The notes: generated from the sequence alone by a model not told the origin. Positions 43,476 to 52,155 are shown, counted from the first letter of the stretch. The stretch: 64,000 nt of DNA from Gammaproteobacteria bacterium (GCA_018826895.1 JAHJYA010000005.1:1-64000), one strand, 5' to 3'. Program-made: numbers and translations.

Positions 43476-44516
43476 ATGAAAAGCCGCAATGGCAGCACAT
43501 TCATAATCGCCGAAATATCTGCCAACCATGGCAGCTCATTCGAGGTGGCGGCTAAAACTGTTAGGGCCATTGCGGACAGCGGTGCCGATGCCGTGAAGGT
43601 GCAGACCTACAAGCCGGAGTCGTTGTGCCTGGATGTCGACAATGAATATTTCGGCCCCAAACGCGAGGGGGCCTGGAAAGGCATCAGGCCCTGGGATCTC
43701 TACCGCGAAGCGGCCATGCCATACGAGTGGCAGCCCCGGCTCAAGGACATTGCCGATGAAGTCGGACTGCTGTTCTTTTCCAGTCCCTTCGATTTGCACG
43801 CGGTGGACTTTCTCTCGGGCTTGCAAGTGCCCTGTTACAAGATTGCCTCGTTTGAAATCACCGATATTCCTTTGATTCAAAAGGCTGCGAGCATGGGCAA
43901 GCCGCTGATCATGTCTACAGGGGTCGCGGATGAGTCCGATATCCAGGCGGCCATCGCCGCCTGTCGCGCTGTCGGTAACGATGACATCACCTTGCTCAAA
44001 TGTACCTCGGAGTACCCGGCGCGAATTGATCAGGCCAACCTGAGCATGATTGCGGATATGCGAGCGCGGTTTGGCCTGCCGGTTGGCATATCCGATCACA
44101 CCATGGGTAGCCTGGTACCCACGTTAGCCGTTGCGCTTGGGGCGACAATGGTGGAGAAGCATTTCATTCTCGATCGTGCTCAGGGAGGCCCGGACTCGGC
44201 GTTTTCCATGGAGCCTCTGGAGTTTGCGCATATGGTCGAGCAGGTGAGGGCGACCGAGCAGGCGCTGGGTGTGGTGGATTATCACGTCAGTGAAAAAGAC
44301 CGGCTTCGGCGCAGGTCGCTGTTCTGGGTCAAAGCCATCGCTAAGGGCGACGTGATCACTGCCGAGCATCTGCGTTCTCTACGACCGGGGCATGGCTTGC
44401 CGCCTCAGCATCTTGATGCGCTTATCGGTAGACGGGCAGCCCGCGCCGCCTTGTTGGGTGAGCCTACTGACTGGACCGATATCGAGGGTGGCGAGCATGG
44501 CTGCCAAGCGAGTTGA
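43476..44516 (+). CDS. pseI: Pseudaminic acid synthase PseI
   Basis: A 346-aa NeuB-family aldolase-type enzyme that condenses the PseG product with phosphoenolpyruvate to make pseudaminic acid. The N-terminal TIM-barrel segment is TFIIAEISANHGSSFEVAAKTVRAIADSGADAVKVQTYKPESLCLDVDN. The metal/PEP elements are FFSSPFDLHAVDFL and CTSEYPARIDQANL. GISDHTMGSLVPTLAVALGATMVEKHF follows, with metal-ligand His. The C-terminal SAF (antifreeze-like) domain spans about 285-340. It follows the ACP in the same transcript. Confidence 0.95.
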   Translation: MKSRNGSTFIIAEISANHGSSFEVAAKTVRAIADSGADAVKVQTYKPESLCLDVDNEYFGPKREGAWKGIRPWDLYREAAMPYEWQPRLKDIADEVGLLFFSSPFDLHAVDFLSGLQVPCYKIASFEITDIPLIQKAASMGKPLIMSTGVADESDIQAAIAACRAVGNDDITLLKCTSEYPARIDQANLSMIADMRARFGLPVGISDHTMGSLVPTLAVALGATMVEKHFILDRAQGGPDSAFSMEPLEFAHMVEQVRATEQALGVVDYHVSEKDRLRRRSLFWVKAIAKGDVITAEHLRSLRPGHGLPPQHLDALIGRRAARAALLGEPTDWTDIEGGEHGCQAS

Positions 44517-44543
44517 AGGCTCAATCCTGACTGGGAGAATGGT

Positions 44544-45002
44544 ATGTCTTTGACGGCTATTACGTACGGCACCTTTGACATGTTCCACATTGGCCACTTG
44601 CGCCTACTCGAACGTATACGCGGTATGAGTGATCGGCTCATCGTTGGGGTTTCCACGGATGAGTTCAACGCACTCAAGGGCAAGAAGGCGATGATTGCCT
44701 ATGAGGAACGGCGCGATATTGTTGCTGCGCTGAGGTGTGTAGACCTGGTCATTCCTGAGCACACCTGGGGACAAAAAGCCGCCGATATCGAGCAACACGG
44801 TGTGGGGCTCTTTGCCATGGGCGGCGATTGGGCAGGTCGCTTCGATGAGCTGAAGACGCTTTGCGATGTTACCTATCTTGAGCGCACCCAAGGCGTGTCC
44901 TCCACCGAACTTCGTACCTCGCTCAAACGCGTATTGGAAAAGGAGCAGGACTTGGCGGACATGTTCGAGCTGCTCAAGTCCCTGCGCCGAGGTATGGACT
45001 GA
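44544..45002 (+). CDS. TagD-like cytidylyltransferase
   Basis: A 152-aa nucleotidyltransferase of the glycerol-3-phosphate/ethanolamine-phosphate cytidylyltransferase group. YGTFDMFHIGHLRLLERI carries the HxGH motif and RTQGVSSTELR the RTxGxSST signature. It is standard in length for TagD. The TagB/TagF-like transferase at 50830 would use a CDP-polyol, so the two likely make a CDP-activated group (glycerol-P or similar) for the glycan. Substrate not proven. GGGAG precedes ATG 44544, and the next gene starts at the base after its stop. Confidence 0.88.
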   Translation: MSLTAITYGTFDMFHIGHLRLLERIRGMSDRLIVGVSTDEFNALKGKKAMIAYEERRDIVAALRCVDLVIPEHTWGQKAADIEQHGVGLFAMGGDWAGRFDELKTLCDVTYLERTQGVSSTELRTSLKRVLEKEQDLADMFELLKSLRRGMD

Positions 45003-46637
45003 ATGGGCGCGCATGTAGTGACGGATAAACAGGCCTACGAGCTAATGCACGCGCACCATTGGAGAGAGGCCTTCACTTACTGGCAAACATCATACCGATC
45101 AGGCGCTGTGCTTCAGAGCGCGCAGCTCAACGCCTTCGCCAAGTGCTGTGAAATGCTTGATGAGTGGGAACTGCATGAAGCAGTAATAGAAGAGGGGGTG
45201 CGACGTTATGCCGAGAACGCTGATTTGCAGGCGCGTAATCGTTATCGGCACGCGCTAAAACTTTACCAGGCCGAGCGCTGGGCATCGGCGTACGAGCACC
45301 TTGAGCAACTGCGTTCTTGTAATCCAGCTGAGTGGCCATTCGCCCTTAGTTACTATCGCTGGCAAGCACTGCTAATGATGCAAGTCTCAGCGTTGCCTAC
45401 CGAGCAACTGCAGCGCTGTGCTATTGCCGAGGCTAGCCTCTTTAAGAATGCCTGTATTTTTTCTCGTCAACTGGCCGGCTTCGAATGGGTCATAAGGCTG
45501 TCTGGCTGGGATGCTTCGATCAAGTGTGATTTTCTGCTTGTTCATCAACAACTTGTTGAGGTCTTCAAAAATCATGACCGGCAACTCGCTGCATTACTGA
45601 CAGAGCCTGTGGCCGCAGCTGTCGGCAAGCTAGCCGTTTTTTTGCGTGCTCATCCATTGTTGACTGATGAAATACCGGCCGGTTACCTGTATTTCTACTC
45701 TCGACTACTGCTCATGCATGGATTCACCGATCTGTACGGCTACTACCGTCAGGCATTTATCACGCGCATGGCTGCTGTCGCTGATGCGCGTGCTCCCAGT
45801 GTGGTCGAACTGCTGTTCAGGATTGCCTGCGACAACGAGCGTGATGCTACACAGGCTGAAGTTTTCGTACGTGATCTCTTGGAACAGGTCGATGCGAGTG
45901 CGGGCGGTGCACTCGGCAAAGCCCTGGCTGTTTCTGAGCTTTACCGTCAGCCTACTACGGATAGTGCTTACCTTCGGCTTAGTGAAAATCATGCCTTCGC
46001 TTCACTGATCGCTGGTAAGAGTGTTGCTATTGTTGGGCCAGCTGATGTCGGGCTCGACAATGGCCAGGACATCGACAGTTTTGATCTGGTCATTCGCTTC
46101 AATCATCGCACTGAGCTTCAGTTGAACCCCGTTCAATTTGGGTCGCGCACCGATATCAGTTACTACGGCAGTACTACTTTGAATTTGCATCAACGTTATC
46201 TTGAGTCTGATAACGGTCTGCAATGTATGGTTGTTGAGGAGTTCGATCTAGCGCGTTTCGAGTGGTTGAGAAACGTGCAATTGCCAATCCGTGAACACTT
46301 GCGTGCATGGAGCTTCGACAGTCCCTTTCTGTTCGGTGCGCCTAGTGCGATTCAGCGTACGCTGATGGATATCCTACGTTTTCAGCCGAGACAGGTTAAG
46401 GTTTTCAACATGAACTTTTACCTTAATATTGGCTACGCCGGCGGCTATGGTCGTCAAGATTTCAACATCTTCCCAGCACTTTCCATCCATGATCCGCTCA
46501 GTAACTTCGTCTTCGTGCAAAAGTGCGCGGCAGCCTGGGGTGTGGATACGGATGCGGTGTTATCGGAGATCCTGCAGCTTACGCCCGCGCAGTACCTGAC
46601 GCGCCTGTGGGCGTCGCACAGTCGGTTTGTCAATTGA
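45003..46637 (+). CDS. Protein with C-terminal GT29-like sialyltransferase motif
   Basis: A 544-aa protein. The N-terminal 330 residues are helical and resemble TPR-like repeats (HHWREAFTYWQTSYRSG, ERWASAYEHLEQL). From about residue 337 there is GKSVAIVGPADVGLDNGQDIDSFDLVIRFN, which matches the layout of sialylmotif L of GT29 sialyltransferases (KxxVxxVGxxx-GxxIDxxDxVIRFN). The rest, about 175 residues, includes a FLFGAPSAIQRTLMDIL stretch. Sited in a pseudaminic acid island with no Maf, it is a candidate nonulosonic acid transferase. Its acceptor and donor are unproven. Starts at the base after the TagD-like stop. Codon use is AT-richer than in the flagellar genes. Confidence 0.7.
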   Translation: MGAHVVTDKQAYELMHAHHWREAFTYWQTSYRSGAVLQSAQLNAFAKCCEMLDEWELHEAVIEEGVRRYAENADLQARNRYRHALKLYQAERWASAYEHLEQLRSCNPAEWPFALSYYRWQALLMMQVSALPTEQLQRCAIAEASLFKNACIFSRQLAGFEWVIRLSGWDASIKCDFLLVHQQLVEVFKNHDRQLAALLTEPVAAAVGKLAVFLRAHPLLTDEIPAGYLYFYSRLLLMHGFTDLYGYYRQAFITRMAAVADARAPSVVELLFRIACDNERDATQAEVFVRDLLEQVDASAGGALGKALAVSELYRQPTTDSAYLRLSENHAFASLIAGKSVAIVGPADVGLDNGQDIDSFDLVIRFNHRTELQLNPVQFGSRTDISYYGSTTLNLHQRYLESDNGLQCMVVEEFDLARFEWLRNVQLPIREHLRAWSFDSPFLFGAPSAIQRTLMDILRFQPRQVKVFNMNFYLNIGYAGGYGRQDFNIFPALSIHDPLSNFVFVQKCAAAWGVDTDAVLSEILQLTPAQYLTRLWASHSRFVN

Positions 46638-46732
46638 TGCATACACTAGACCGTTGTTCTTCTCATTCTTGGGTCGTTTGCTTTTTGGACCCTAAGGAAA
46701 CGCTGAAAACGTCTCTGCTTCGCAAAATCATC

Positions 46733-46766
46733 GCCCTGCAACCTGCATGGTTGCAGGGCTGTATTT
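46733..46766 (+). terminator. Hairpin terminator inside the island
   Basis: GCCCTGCAACC (46733-46743), the loop TGCAT, GGTTGCAGGGC (46749-46759), then TGTATTTTT. The stem is a perfect 11-bp. It probably ends the pse transcript and isolates the ATP-grasp/GT genes. Confidence 0.75.
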
Positions 46767-46808
46767 TTCGGGAAAGGATTTTTCAGACCATCCCTAAAGG
46801 TAAAGCGT

Positions 46809-48095
46809 GTGGCAATTAAAGTTCTGGTTTTCCCCTGCGGCTCGGAAATTGGTCTGGAAATTCACGCTGCGCTGAAGTACAGCAAAGCCGTAGAGCTGTA
46901 TGGCGCCTCATCGGTGTCCGACCACGGAGAGTTCGCTTACCTTCGCTATCGCCAGATTGATGCGCACGTACAGTCGCCGCACTTTATTGAGCAGTTGAAT
47001 GAGTTAATTCAGGAGTGGGGGATCGACATGATTCTACCTGCTCACGACAGTGTGGTCCTCAAGTTGGCCGAGTGCCGCGATACGCTGTTGGCGACGGCGG
47101 CGGTACCGAGTGCTGCGGTTGCAGGCGTCTGTCGAAATAAAAACAGCACCTATGCTCGATTGAGCGAGGCCGGGTTTGATTTTATCCCGGCAGACATTAA
47201 CGGCCTCTCCGATGCCTATCCCATTTTTGCCAAGCCTGCTGTTGGACAAGGCTCCCAAGGTGCTGAAGTCGTGCGCGACTATCAGCGTCATCAGCAATTG
47301 CTGGATTGCGGCATCGAGTATGTGTTCTCTGAGTATCTGCCAGGCGCTGAATATACGGTCGATTGTATTAGTGATTCAGCGGGGCGCCTGTTGCACTTGG
47401 CACCCCGCGAGCGGAGTCGTGTCAAGTCCGGTATTAGTGTTCGTACGCGCCCGGTTCGACTTGGCCAGTCAGTCGAGCGGATCGCTGACGGTATCGCGAG
47501 TACTTTTTGTTTTAAAGGGGCTTGGTTCTTCCAGATCAAGTGCGATGTGCAGGGGCGCTATAAATTACTTGAAGTCGCCCCACGAATAGCGGGCTCAATG
47601 GGGCTATCTCGCAATCTAGGGATCAACTATCCGCTACTCAGTGTTTACGCCTATGCCGGGTTGGTATTTGAGGTGTTGCCTCAGGATTATCCTCTTGAGA
47701 TGGATCGCGCCTTACAGAGTCGTTTCAGGACGGGCCTGCAATATGACTGCGTTTACCTCGATCTTGATGACACACTGGTCATCAAGGGTTCGGTGAATAC
47801 ACTACTGATGGCATTACTGTATCAATGGGTAAATCAACAGGTCACTGTCATTCTAATCACCAGGCATGCCCAGTGCCCGCGGGCTACGTTGGCGCGGCAC
47901 AAAATCAGTGAGCACTTGTTCAGCCAGATTATCCATATCGTCGATGGTTCACCTAAGAGTGATGTGATCGAGCGGCGCCAGGGTGTTCTTTTTATCGATG
48001 ACTCCTATCGGGAACGCTTGGATGTCAGTCGCCAGGTAGGCATTCCCGTGTTTGATCTGGATGCTGTCGAACAACTCTTGGATTGGCGTGCCTGA
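46809..48095 (+). CDS. ATP-grasp / HAD-phosphatase fusion protein
   Basis: A 428-aa protein with GTG start. Residues about 1-310 are an ATP-grasp fold: DMILPAHDSVVL, PIFAKPAVGQGSQGAEVV, EYVFSEYLPGAEYTVDCI, and LLEVAPRIAGSMGLSRNLGIN, which holds the metal-binding segment. Residues about 320-428 form a HAD-like domain with YLDLDDTLVIKG (catalytic Asp-x-Asp) and GVLFIDDSYRERLDVS (acidic motif IV). The pairing suggests that the enzyme joins a carboxylate to an amine with ATP and also dephosphorylates or senses a sugar-phosphate. It lies between two glycosylation gene groups. I know of no established function. Confidence 0.82.
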   Translation: MAIKVLVFPCGSEIGLEIHAALKYSKAVELYGASSVSDHGEFAYLRYRQIDAHVQSPHFIEQLNELIQEWGIDMILPAHDSVVLKLAECRDTLLATAAVPSAAVAGVCRNKNSTYARLSEAGFDFIPADINGLSDAYPIFAKPAVGQGSQGAEVVRDYQRHQQLLDCGIEYVFSEYLPGAEYTVDCISDSAGRLLHLAPRERSRVKSGISVRTRPVRLGQSVERIADGIASTFCFKGAWFFQIKCDVQGRYKLLEVAPRIAGSMGLSRNLGINYPLLSVYAYAGLVFEVLPQDYPLEMDRALQSRFRTGLQYDCVYLDLDDTLVIKGSVNTLLMALLYQWVNQQVTVILITRHAQCPRATLARHKISEHLFSQIIHIVDGSPKSDVIERRQGVLFIDDSYRERLDVSRQVGIPVFDLDAVEQLLDWRA

Positions 48096-48115
48096 GCTGT
48101 CCTTGGAGAAGCCCA

Positions 48116-49591
48116 ATGCAACCGCTGCTTTCCATCGTGGTACTGGTGTACAACACCGCTGAATATCTACCGGCCTGTTTCGATTCGTTGCTTGGCCAGA
48201 ACTATCGAAACGTGGAGATCATCGCCATTGATGACAGCAGCACCGACGATAGCCTTGCAATCTGCCGTGATTATGAGCAGCGCTATCCAAACTTTCGCTG
48301 CCTGACTCAAGCCAATGGTGGTGGTGCCGTTGTTGGCAATCTGGGGATTTCCCTGGCGCGTGGCGACTATGTGGCGCTGGTCGATTCCGACGATGTGGTT
48401 ACTGAGGAAGGCTATAGTCTGCTGATCGCTGAAGCCATGGCCAGTAACGCGGACATCGTCATCGGTCGGGCCACGCGCTTGATCGACGGCCAGCTTTCTG
48501 CCGCAGGGTTTCTTTATGAGCCTTTGGTTTGGAGTCAGCATCGGCGCGTCTCCTCAGTTGATGAGTTTCCCGAACTGCTGCATGACGGCTTCTACTGGAA
48601 CAAGATCTTTCGACTGGCGTTCCTGCGCGAATACGGCCTCGGTATGGTGCCGGGGTTGCTCTATGCTGATCGCGAGTTTGTACACAAGGCCTACTTTTAT
48701 AGTCGCAAGACCTCAATCATTACCGCGCTGGTCTATAAGTGGCGTACTCGCCCTGTCGGTGCAGGTGCCTCCATCACACAGAGCACCACACAGGTATCTA
48801 ACTTTCTTGATCGCATTCGTTCTGTGGAGATCGAGTGGCACGACTTCGATGGCATACCTGCCGCAGAGACATACCGTCGGTTGATCGCCGTGACTAATCT
48901 GCAGCGAGCGCTGCAAGTGATCAATGCGATCATCCCTTCACCTGAGTTTCGTCGCGTATTCATCACCGCCATTCAGCGTTTGCTAAGTCTGTTCGGAGAT
49001 ATTGATTACCGTGCATTAGGTGTTCGACGTGTGCTCTACCTGGAGCTGATCAAGCGTGATGAGGTCGCTGGGCTCTGCTATCTGCTGGCGCTGCCGTTCC
49101 ATGGTGACGTCCTGGCGATTGATGGTCACGGTTACTGGCAACAACCCTTTCTCGACAATCCTGAACTAGGCTTGTCACCTGAGAGCTCTCGCATAGACTT
49201 TCCCACGATCGGCTTTTTTCGAGTGGGGGGATGGTCGCTGATCAGCTCGCACTTAGCGCTTGAGCTGGAAATACACGAGACGATCATGGCGCATTGTGAG
49301 GTCGATTTTACCTTGCAGGCATTAGACGGTGGCGCTGACATTCCCTTTCAATCCCTTGGATTAAAAGGGGCTGGCAGGTATCTATTCAGTGTGCAATTAG
49401 ATAGCACACGAAGTGATTCCTTATACGGGCTTGCTCTGCGTTACCGCAGTAGTGTCGGTAATGGCCAGTACCGTCTCGGGGGGGCACTGTTGACCGATTC
49501 AGGTGCGGCCGTTCTACCGATGAGTGCCGACAATGGCTATCAGTTGCTCTATTCTGCGCCAATGGGGGGGGTCAGCTTGCGCACCCCCTGA
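48116..49591 (+). CDS. GT2 family glycosyltransferase
   Basis: A 491-aa glycosyltransferase. The GT-A domain occupies about residues 1-230: LLSIVVLVYNTAEYLPACFDSLLGQNYRNVEIIAIDDSSTDDSLAI, and the DxD motif in YVALVDSDDVVTEEGY. The C-terminal half, about 230-491, is a helical then beta-rich domain (HLALELEIHETIMAHCEVDFTLQAL) of unclear role. GGAG is 7 nt before ATG 48116. It follows the ATP-grasp gene by 20 bp. It probably adds a sugar to the flagellin glycan. Confidence 0.86.
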   Translation: MQPLLSIVVLVYNTAEYLPACFDSLLGQNYRNVEIIAIDDSSTDDSLAICRDYEQRYPNFRCLTQANGGGAVVGNLGISLARGDYVALVDSDDVVTEEGYSLLIAEAMASNADIVIGRATRLIDGQLSAAGFLYEPLVWSQHRRVSSVDEFPELLHDGFYWNKIFRLAFLREYGLGMVPGLLYADREFVHKAYFYSRKTSIITALVYKWRTRPVGAGASITQSTTQVSNFLDRIRSVEIEWHDFDGIPAAETYRRLIAVTNLQRALQVINAIIPSPEFRRVFITAIQRLLSLFGDIDYRALGVRRVLYLELIKRDEVAGLCYLLALPFHGDVLAIDGHGYWQQPFLDNPELGLSPESSRIDFPTIGFFRVGGWSLISSHLALELEIHETIMAHCEVDFTLQALDGGADIPFQSLGLKGAGRYLFSVQLDSTRSDSLYGLALRYRSSVGNGQYRLGGALLTDSGAAVLPMSADNGYQLLYSAPMGGVSLRTP

Positions 49592-49727
49592 TCAGTCAAT
49601 GCAGGAGTGGGTATGTTGCTTGCACAGTAGTCTCCAACGGGCCGTTACCGGCAAGCTGATGTCATTTTTATGACGCCTTCCAGCCCTAGGTTTTCTCAAC
49701 TGAAGATTCCACGTTTATGGCCAGCCT

Positions 49728-50840
49728 ATGAAGAGCATTCCCGTCACCAGCCCACTGCTACCGCCGCTAGAGGAGTTTCTTCCGTATCTGGAGGAGATCT
49801 GGCACAGCCGCATGCTGACCAATGGCGGCAGCATGCATCAGGCGCTGGAGCGTGAACTTTGCGAGTACCTTGGGGTAGAGCACATTGCGTTGTTCGCCAA
49901 TGGCACTTTGGGGCTGGTTACGGCGTTGCAGGCACTGCGTATCAGCGGAGAAGTGATCACTACGCCTTATTCGTTCGTGGCTACGGCGCACTCGTTGCTT
50001 TGGAATGGCATCAAGCCCGTATTTGTAGACATTGATCCGCTCACCATGAACCTGGATCCTGCCAAGATCGAGGCAGCCATTACGCCTCAGACTACTGCGA
50101 TCATGCCGGTGCATTGCTATGGCACGCCCTGTGATGTTGAGGAGATAGCCCGCATCGCTGACATATACAACCTGCGGGTGATTTACGACGCGGCCCATGC
50201 TTTTGCTGTCCGTGACGAAGGGGGTAGCGTTCTGCGGCATGGTGATCTCAGCGTACTGAGCTTTCATGCGACCAAAGTATTCAACACCTTCGAGGGCGGG
50301 GCGATCATCTGCCCCGATGCGAAGACGCGTGAACGTATCAATAACTTGAAAAACTTTGGATTCGTCAACGAAACGACCGTCGTTGCCCCAGGCATCAACG
50401 GCAAGATGAGTGAGATCAACGCCGCCTTCGGCCTTCTTCAGCTCAAACACATCGACCAAGCGCTTGAGCGTAGACGAACCATCGCAGAGCTTTATCGCTC
50501 ACTGTTAGACCCCGTGGTTGGTGTCAGATGTCCTACGCCCTTCACCAAAGGGGTTGCGAACAACGCCTATTTTCCGGTTTTGATTGATGATGACTATCCC
50601 GAGACGAGGGACGTGTTGTTCCAGCGTTTGCGTGCGCAGGGTGTCATGGTTCGTCGATATTTTTATCCGCTGATTAGCGAATTTCCGATGTACCGGGGTT
50701 TGCCTTCGGCTGCTTCGGCCAATCTACCTGTGGCTTCTGATGTGGCTCAACGTGTGCTTTGTTTGCCTATTTATCCGGATTTGTCTCTGGCTGACGTGCG
50801 ACTGATTTGCGAGCTTGTCACTGCTGCAAGTGACATATGA
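49728..50840 (+). CDS. Second DegT-type sugar aminotransferase (VioA-like)
   Basis: A 370-aa PLP-dependent sugar aminotransferase. PLP Lys183 is in LSFHATKVFNTFEGG, and VIYDAAHAFAVRD gives the pyridine-binding Asp. It resembles aminotransferases that make 4-amino-4,6-dideoxy-hexoses (VioA/FdtB/RffA type) such as dTDP-viosamine, a sugar known on P. syringae flagellin. No matching RmlA or RmlB gene is next to it, so the donor may come from elsewhere on the chromosome. A 136-bp gap with no clear gene precedes it. Its end overlaps the next frame. Confidence 0.85.
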   Translation: MKSIPVTSPLLPPLEEFLPYLEEIWHSRMLTNGGSMHQALERELCEYLGVEHIALFANGTLGLVTALQALRISGEVITTPYSFVATAHSLLWNGIKPVFVDIDPLTMNLDPAKIEAAITPQTTAIMPVHCYGTPCDVEEIARIADIYNLRVIYDAAHAFAVRDEGGSVLRHGDLSVLSFHATKVFNTFEGGAIICPDAKTRERINNLKNFGFVNETTVVAPGINGKMSEINAAFGLLQLKHIDQALERRRTIAELYRSLLDPVVGVRCPTPFTKGVANNAYFPVLIDDDYPETRDVLFQRLRAQGVMVRRYFYPLISEFPMYRGLPSAASANLPVASDVAQRVLCLPIYPDLSLADVRLICELVTAASDI

Positions 50841-52155
50841 GTCACGCGATGGAGTGTCTATTCAGTTGAGTGGTTTCTGGCGTCAGGTCATCGCTTCAAA
50901 GGTATTGGTCGAGCGTCTTATTCTGCCTCTGTGGGCTATTTTCGATAGATTTGTACCCAAGCGCAGTGAGCGGTGGGCGTTTTTTGTTCATCCGCTGAAA
51001 ACAAATCAGTTTGTAGAAAATGCCCGAGCGGTTTACGAGGAAGTGAAAAACGATCCTGGAATCTGCAAGCTGATTTTTTGCCGGGGCTGTGACGCGGCGT
51101 CGTTACGACTGGAGTTGGGACCTAATACCCGTTTGATCGAGTTACAGACGCTATCCGGCTTGCTGCAGTTGTCACGCTGCGGCGTCTATGTACTGACTAA
51201 CTCTATCGCTATGGACATCTCCTGGCGCTGTCTCGACGGTGGTTTCTCCGTGCTGAGGGCCAATCTCACTCGTCGAATAGTGATCAATCTCTGGCACGGT
51301 ATTCCACTCAAGCGATTATTCGCCCTGGTCAGCCCCGAATTACAGCAGCGTGCCGACCGGACGAACTATCGACGCCTTGAGCGTGCGCACTATAACGGGC
51401 TGGTCTGTTCGTCAGACGTCGACAGTTATGCAATGGCCACGATGTTTTATCCCATCGAGTATTCCCGCCTATGGATTACCGGCCTTCCACGCAATGATTT
51501 TCTGCGTATGGCCTATGCGGATTTGCCTGGCTTTCTGCGTGACGATGTCGACGCCATACGTCGTTGGAAAGGCAGCCGGCGATTGATTACCTATGCGCCG
51601 ACGTTCCGCGACAGTGAGGTGTTGGCCTCTCAGTGCTATCAGTTCAGCGATGATGAGATCGCGCAGTTGCGTGCATTGATGGTCAAGCACAATGCGATCT
51701 TTGGCTTTCGTATGCACTATTTCCGCAAAGGTGAGCAGCTGTTCAATATGGAGCGCTTTATCGATGCTGAGAACATCATCGACTTGGGGCATAGGGCGAT
51801 TCAGGAGATTGCGCCCGTGTTGCGCGAGTCGGATGTGGTGGTGACCGATTATTCGTCTGTCTATATCGATGCGCTGTACATCGATAAACCCGTGCTCAGC
51901 TTTGCCTATGACCTCGAGCACTACCAGACCCAGCAGAACGGCCTGCTTTACGACATGGCATTAGCCTTTCCAGGACCTGTGGTCAGTGATTTTAGTCATC
52001 TCCTTGAGGCATTGGACCGAGAGCTGTCCTGTGCACAGCAGGTTGAAAGCGACCGCTATCAGATGATCAAGAAATTATTCTTCAACTTTCAGGACGACCG
52101 TAATTCCGCGCGAGTGGTGGAGCGCCTGAAAGCACTAACGGCAAAGGGGCAGTAA
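50830..52155 (+). CDS. CDP-polyol phosphotransferase family protein (TagB/TagF-like)
   Basis: A 441-aa protein of the CDP-glycerol glycerophosphotransferase family. Key parts are INLWHGIPLKRLFALVSPE (catalytic His), SRLWITGLPRNDFL, LITYAPTFRDS, and the C-terminal DVVVTDYSSVYIDALYIDKPVLSFAYDLEHY with the DYSSV motif. It would transfer a polyol-phosphate from a CDP donor, the kind made by the TagD-like enzyme at 44544, to a glycan. The start is uncertain: TTG 50815, GTG 50830 and GTG 50854 are all in frame and the first two overlap the previous gene. No membrane segment. GTG start of the next gene follows its stop. Confidence 0.82.
   Translation: MTYESRDGVSIQLSGFWRQVIASKVLVERLILPLWAIFDRFVPKRSERWAFFVHPLKTNQFVENARAVYEEVKNDPGICKLIFCRGCDAASLRLELGPNTRLIELQTLSGLLQLSRCGVYVLTNSIAMDISWRCLDGGFSVLRANLTRRIVINLWHGIPLKRLFALVSPELQQRADRTNYRRLERAHYNGLVCSSDVDSYAMATMFYPIEYSRLWITGLPRNDFLRMAYADLPGFLRDDVDAIRRWKGSRRLITYAPTFRDSEVLASQCYQFSDDEIAQLRALMVKHNAIFGFRMHYFRKGEQLFNMERFIDAENIIDLGHRAIQEIAPVLRESDVVVTDYSSVYIDALYIDKPVLSFAYDLEHYQTQQNGLLYDMALAFPGPVVSDFSHLLEALDRELSCAQQVESDRYQMIKKLFFNFQDDRNSARVVERLKALTAKGQ

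Noticed and set aside
50815..50829. TTG start for the TagB/TagF-like gene
   Set aside because: TTG is rare, and this start gives a 26-bp overlap with the aminotransferase; the GTG at 50830 is preferred but uncertain.
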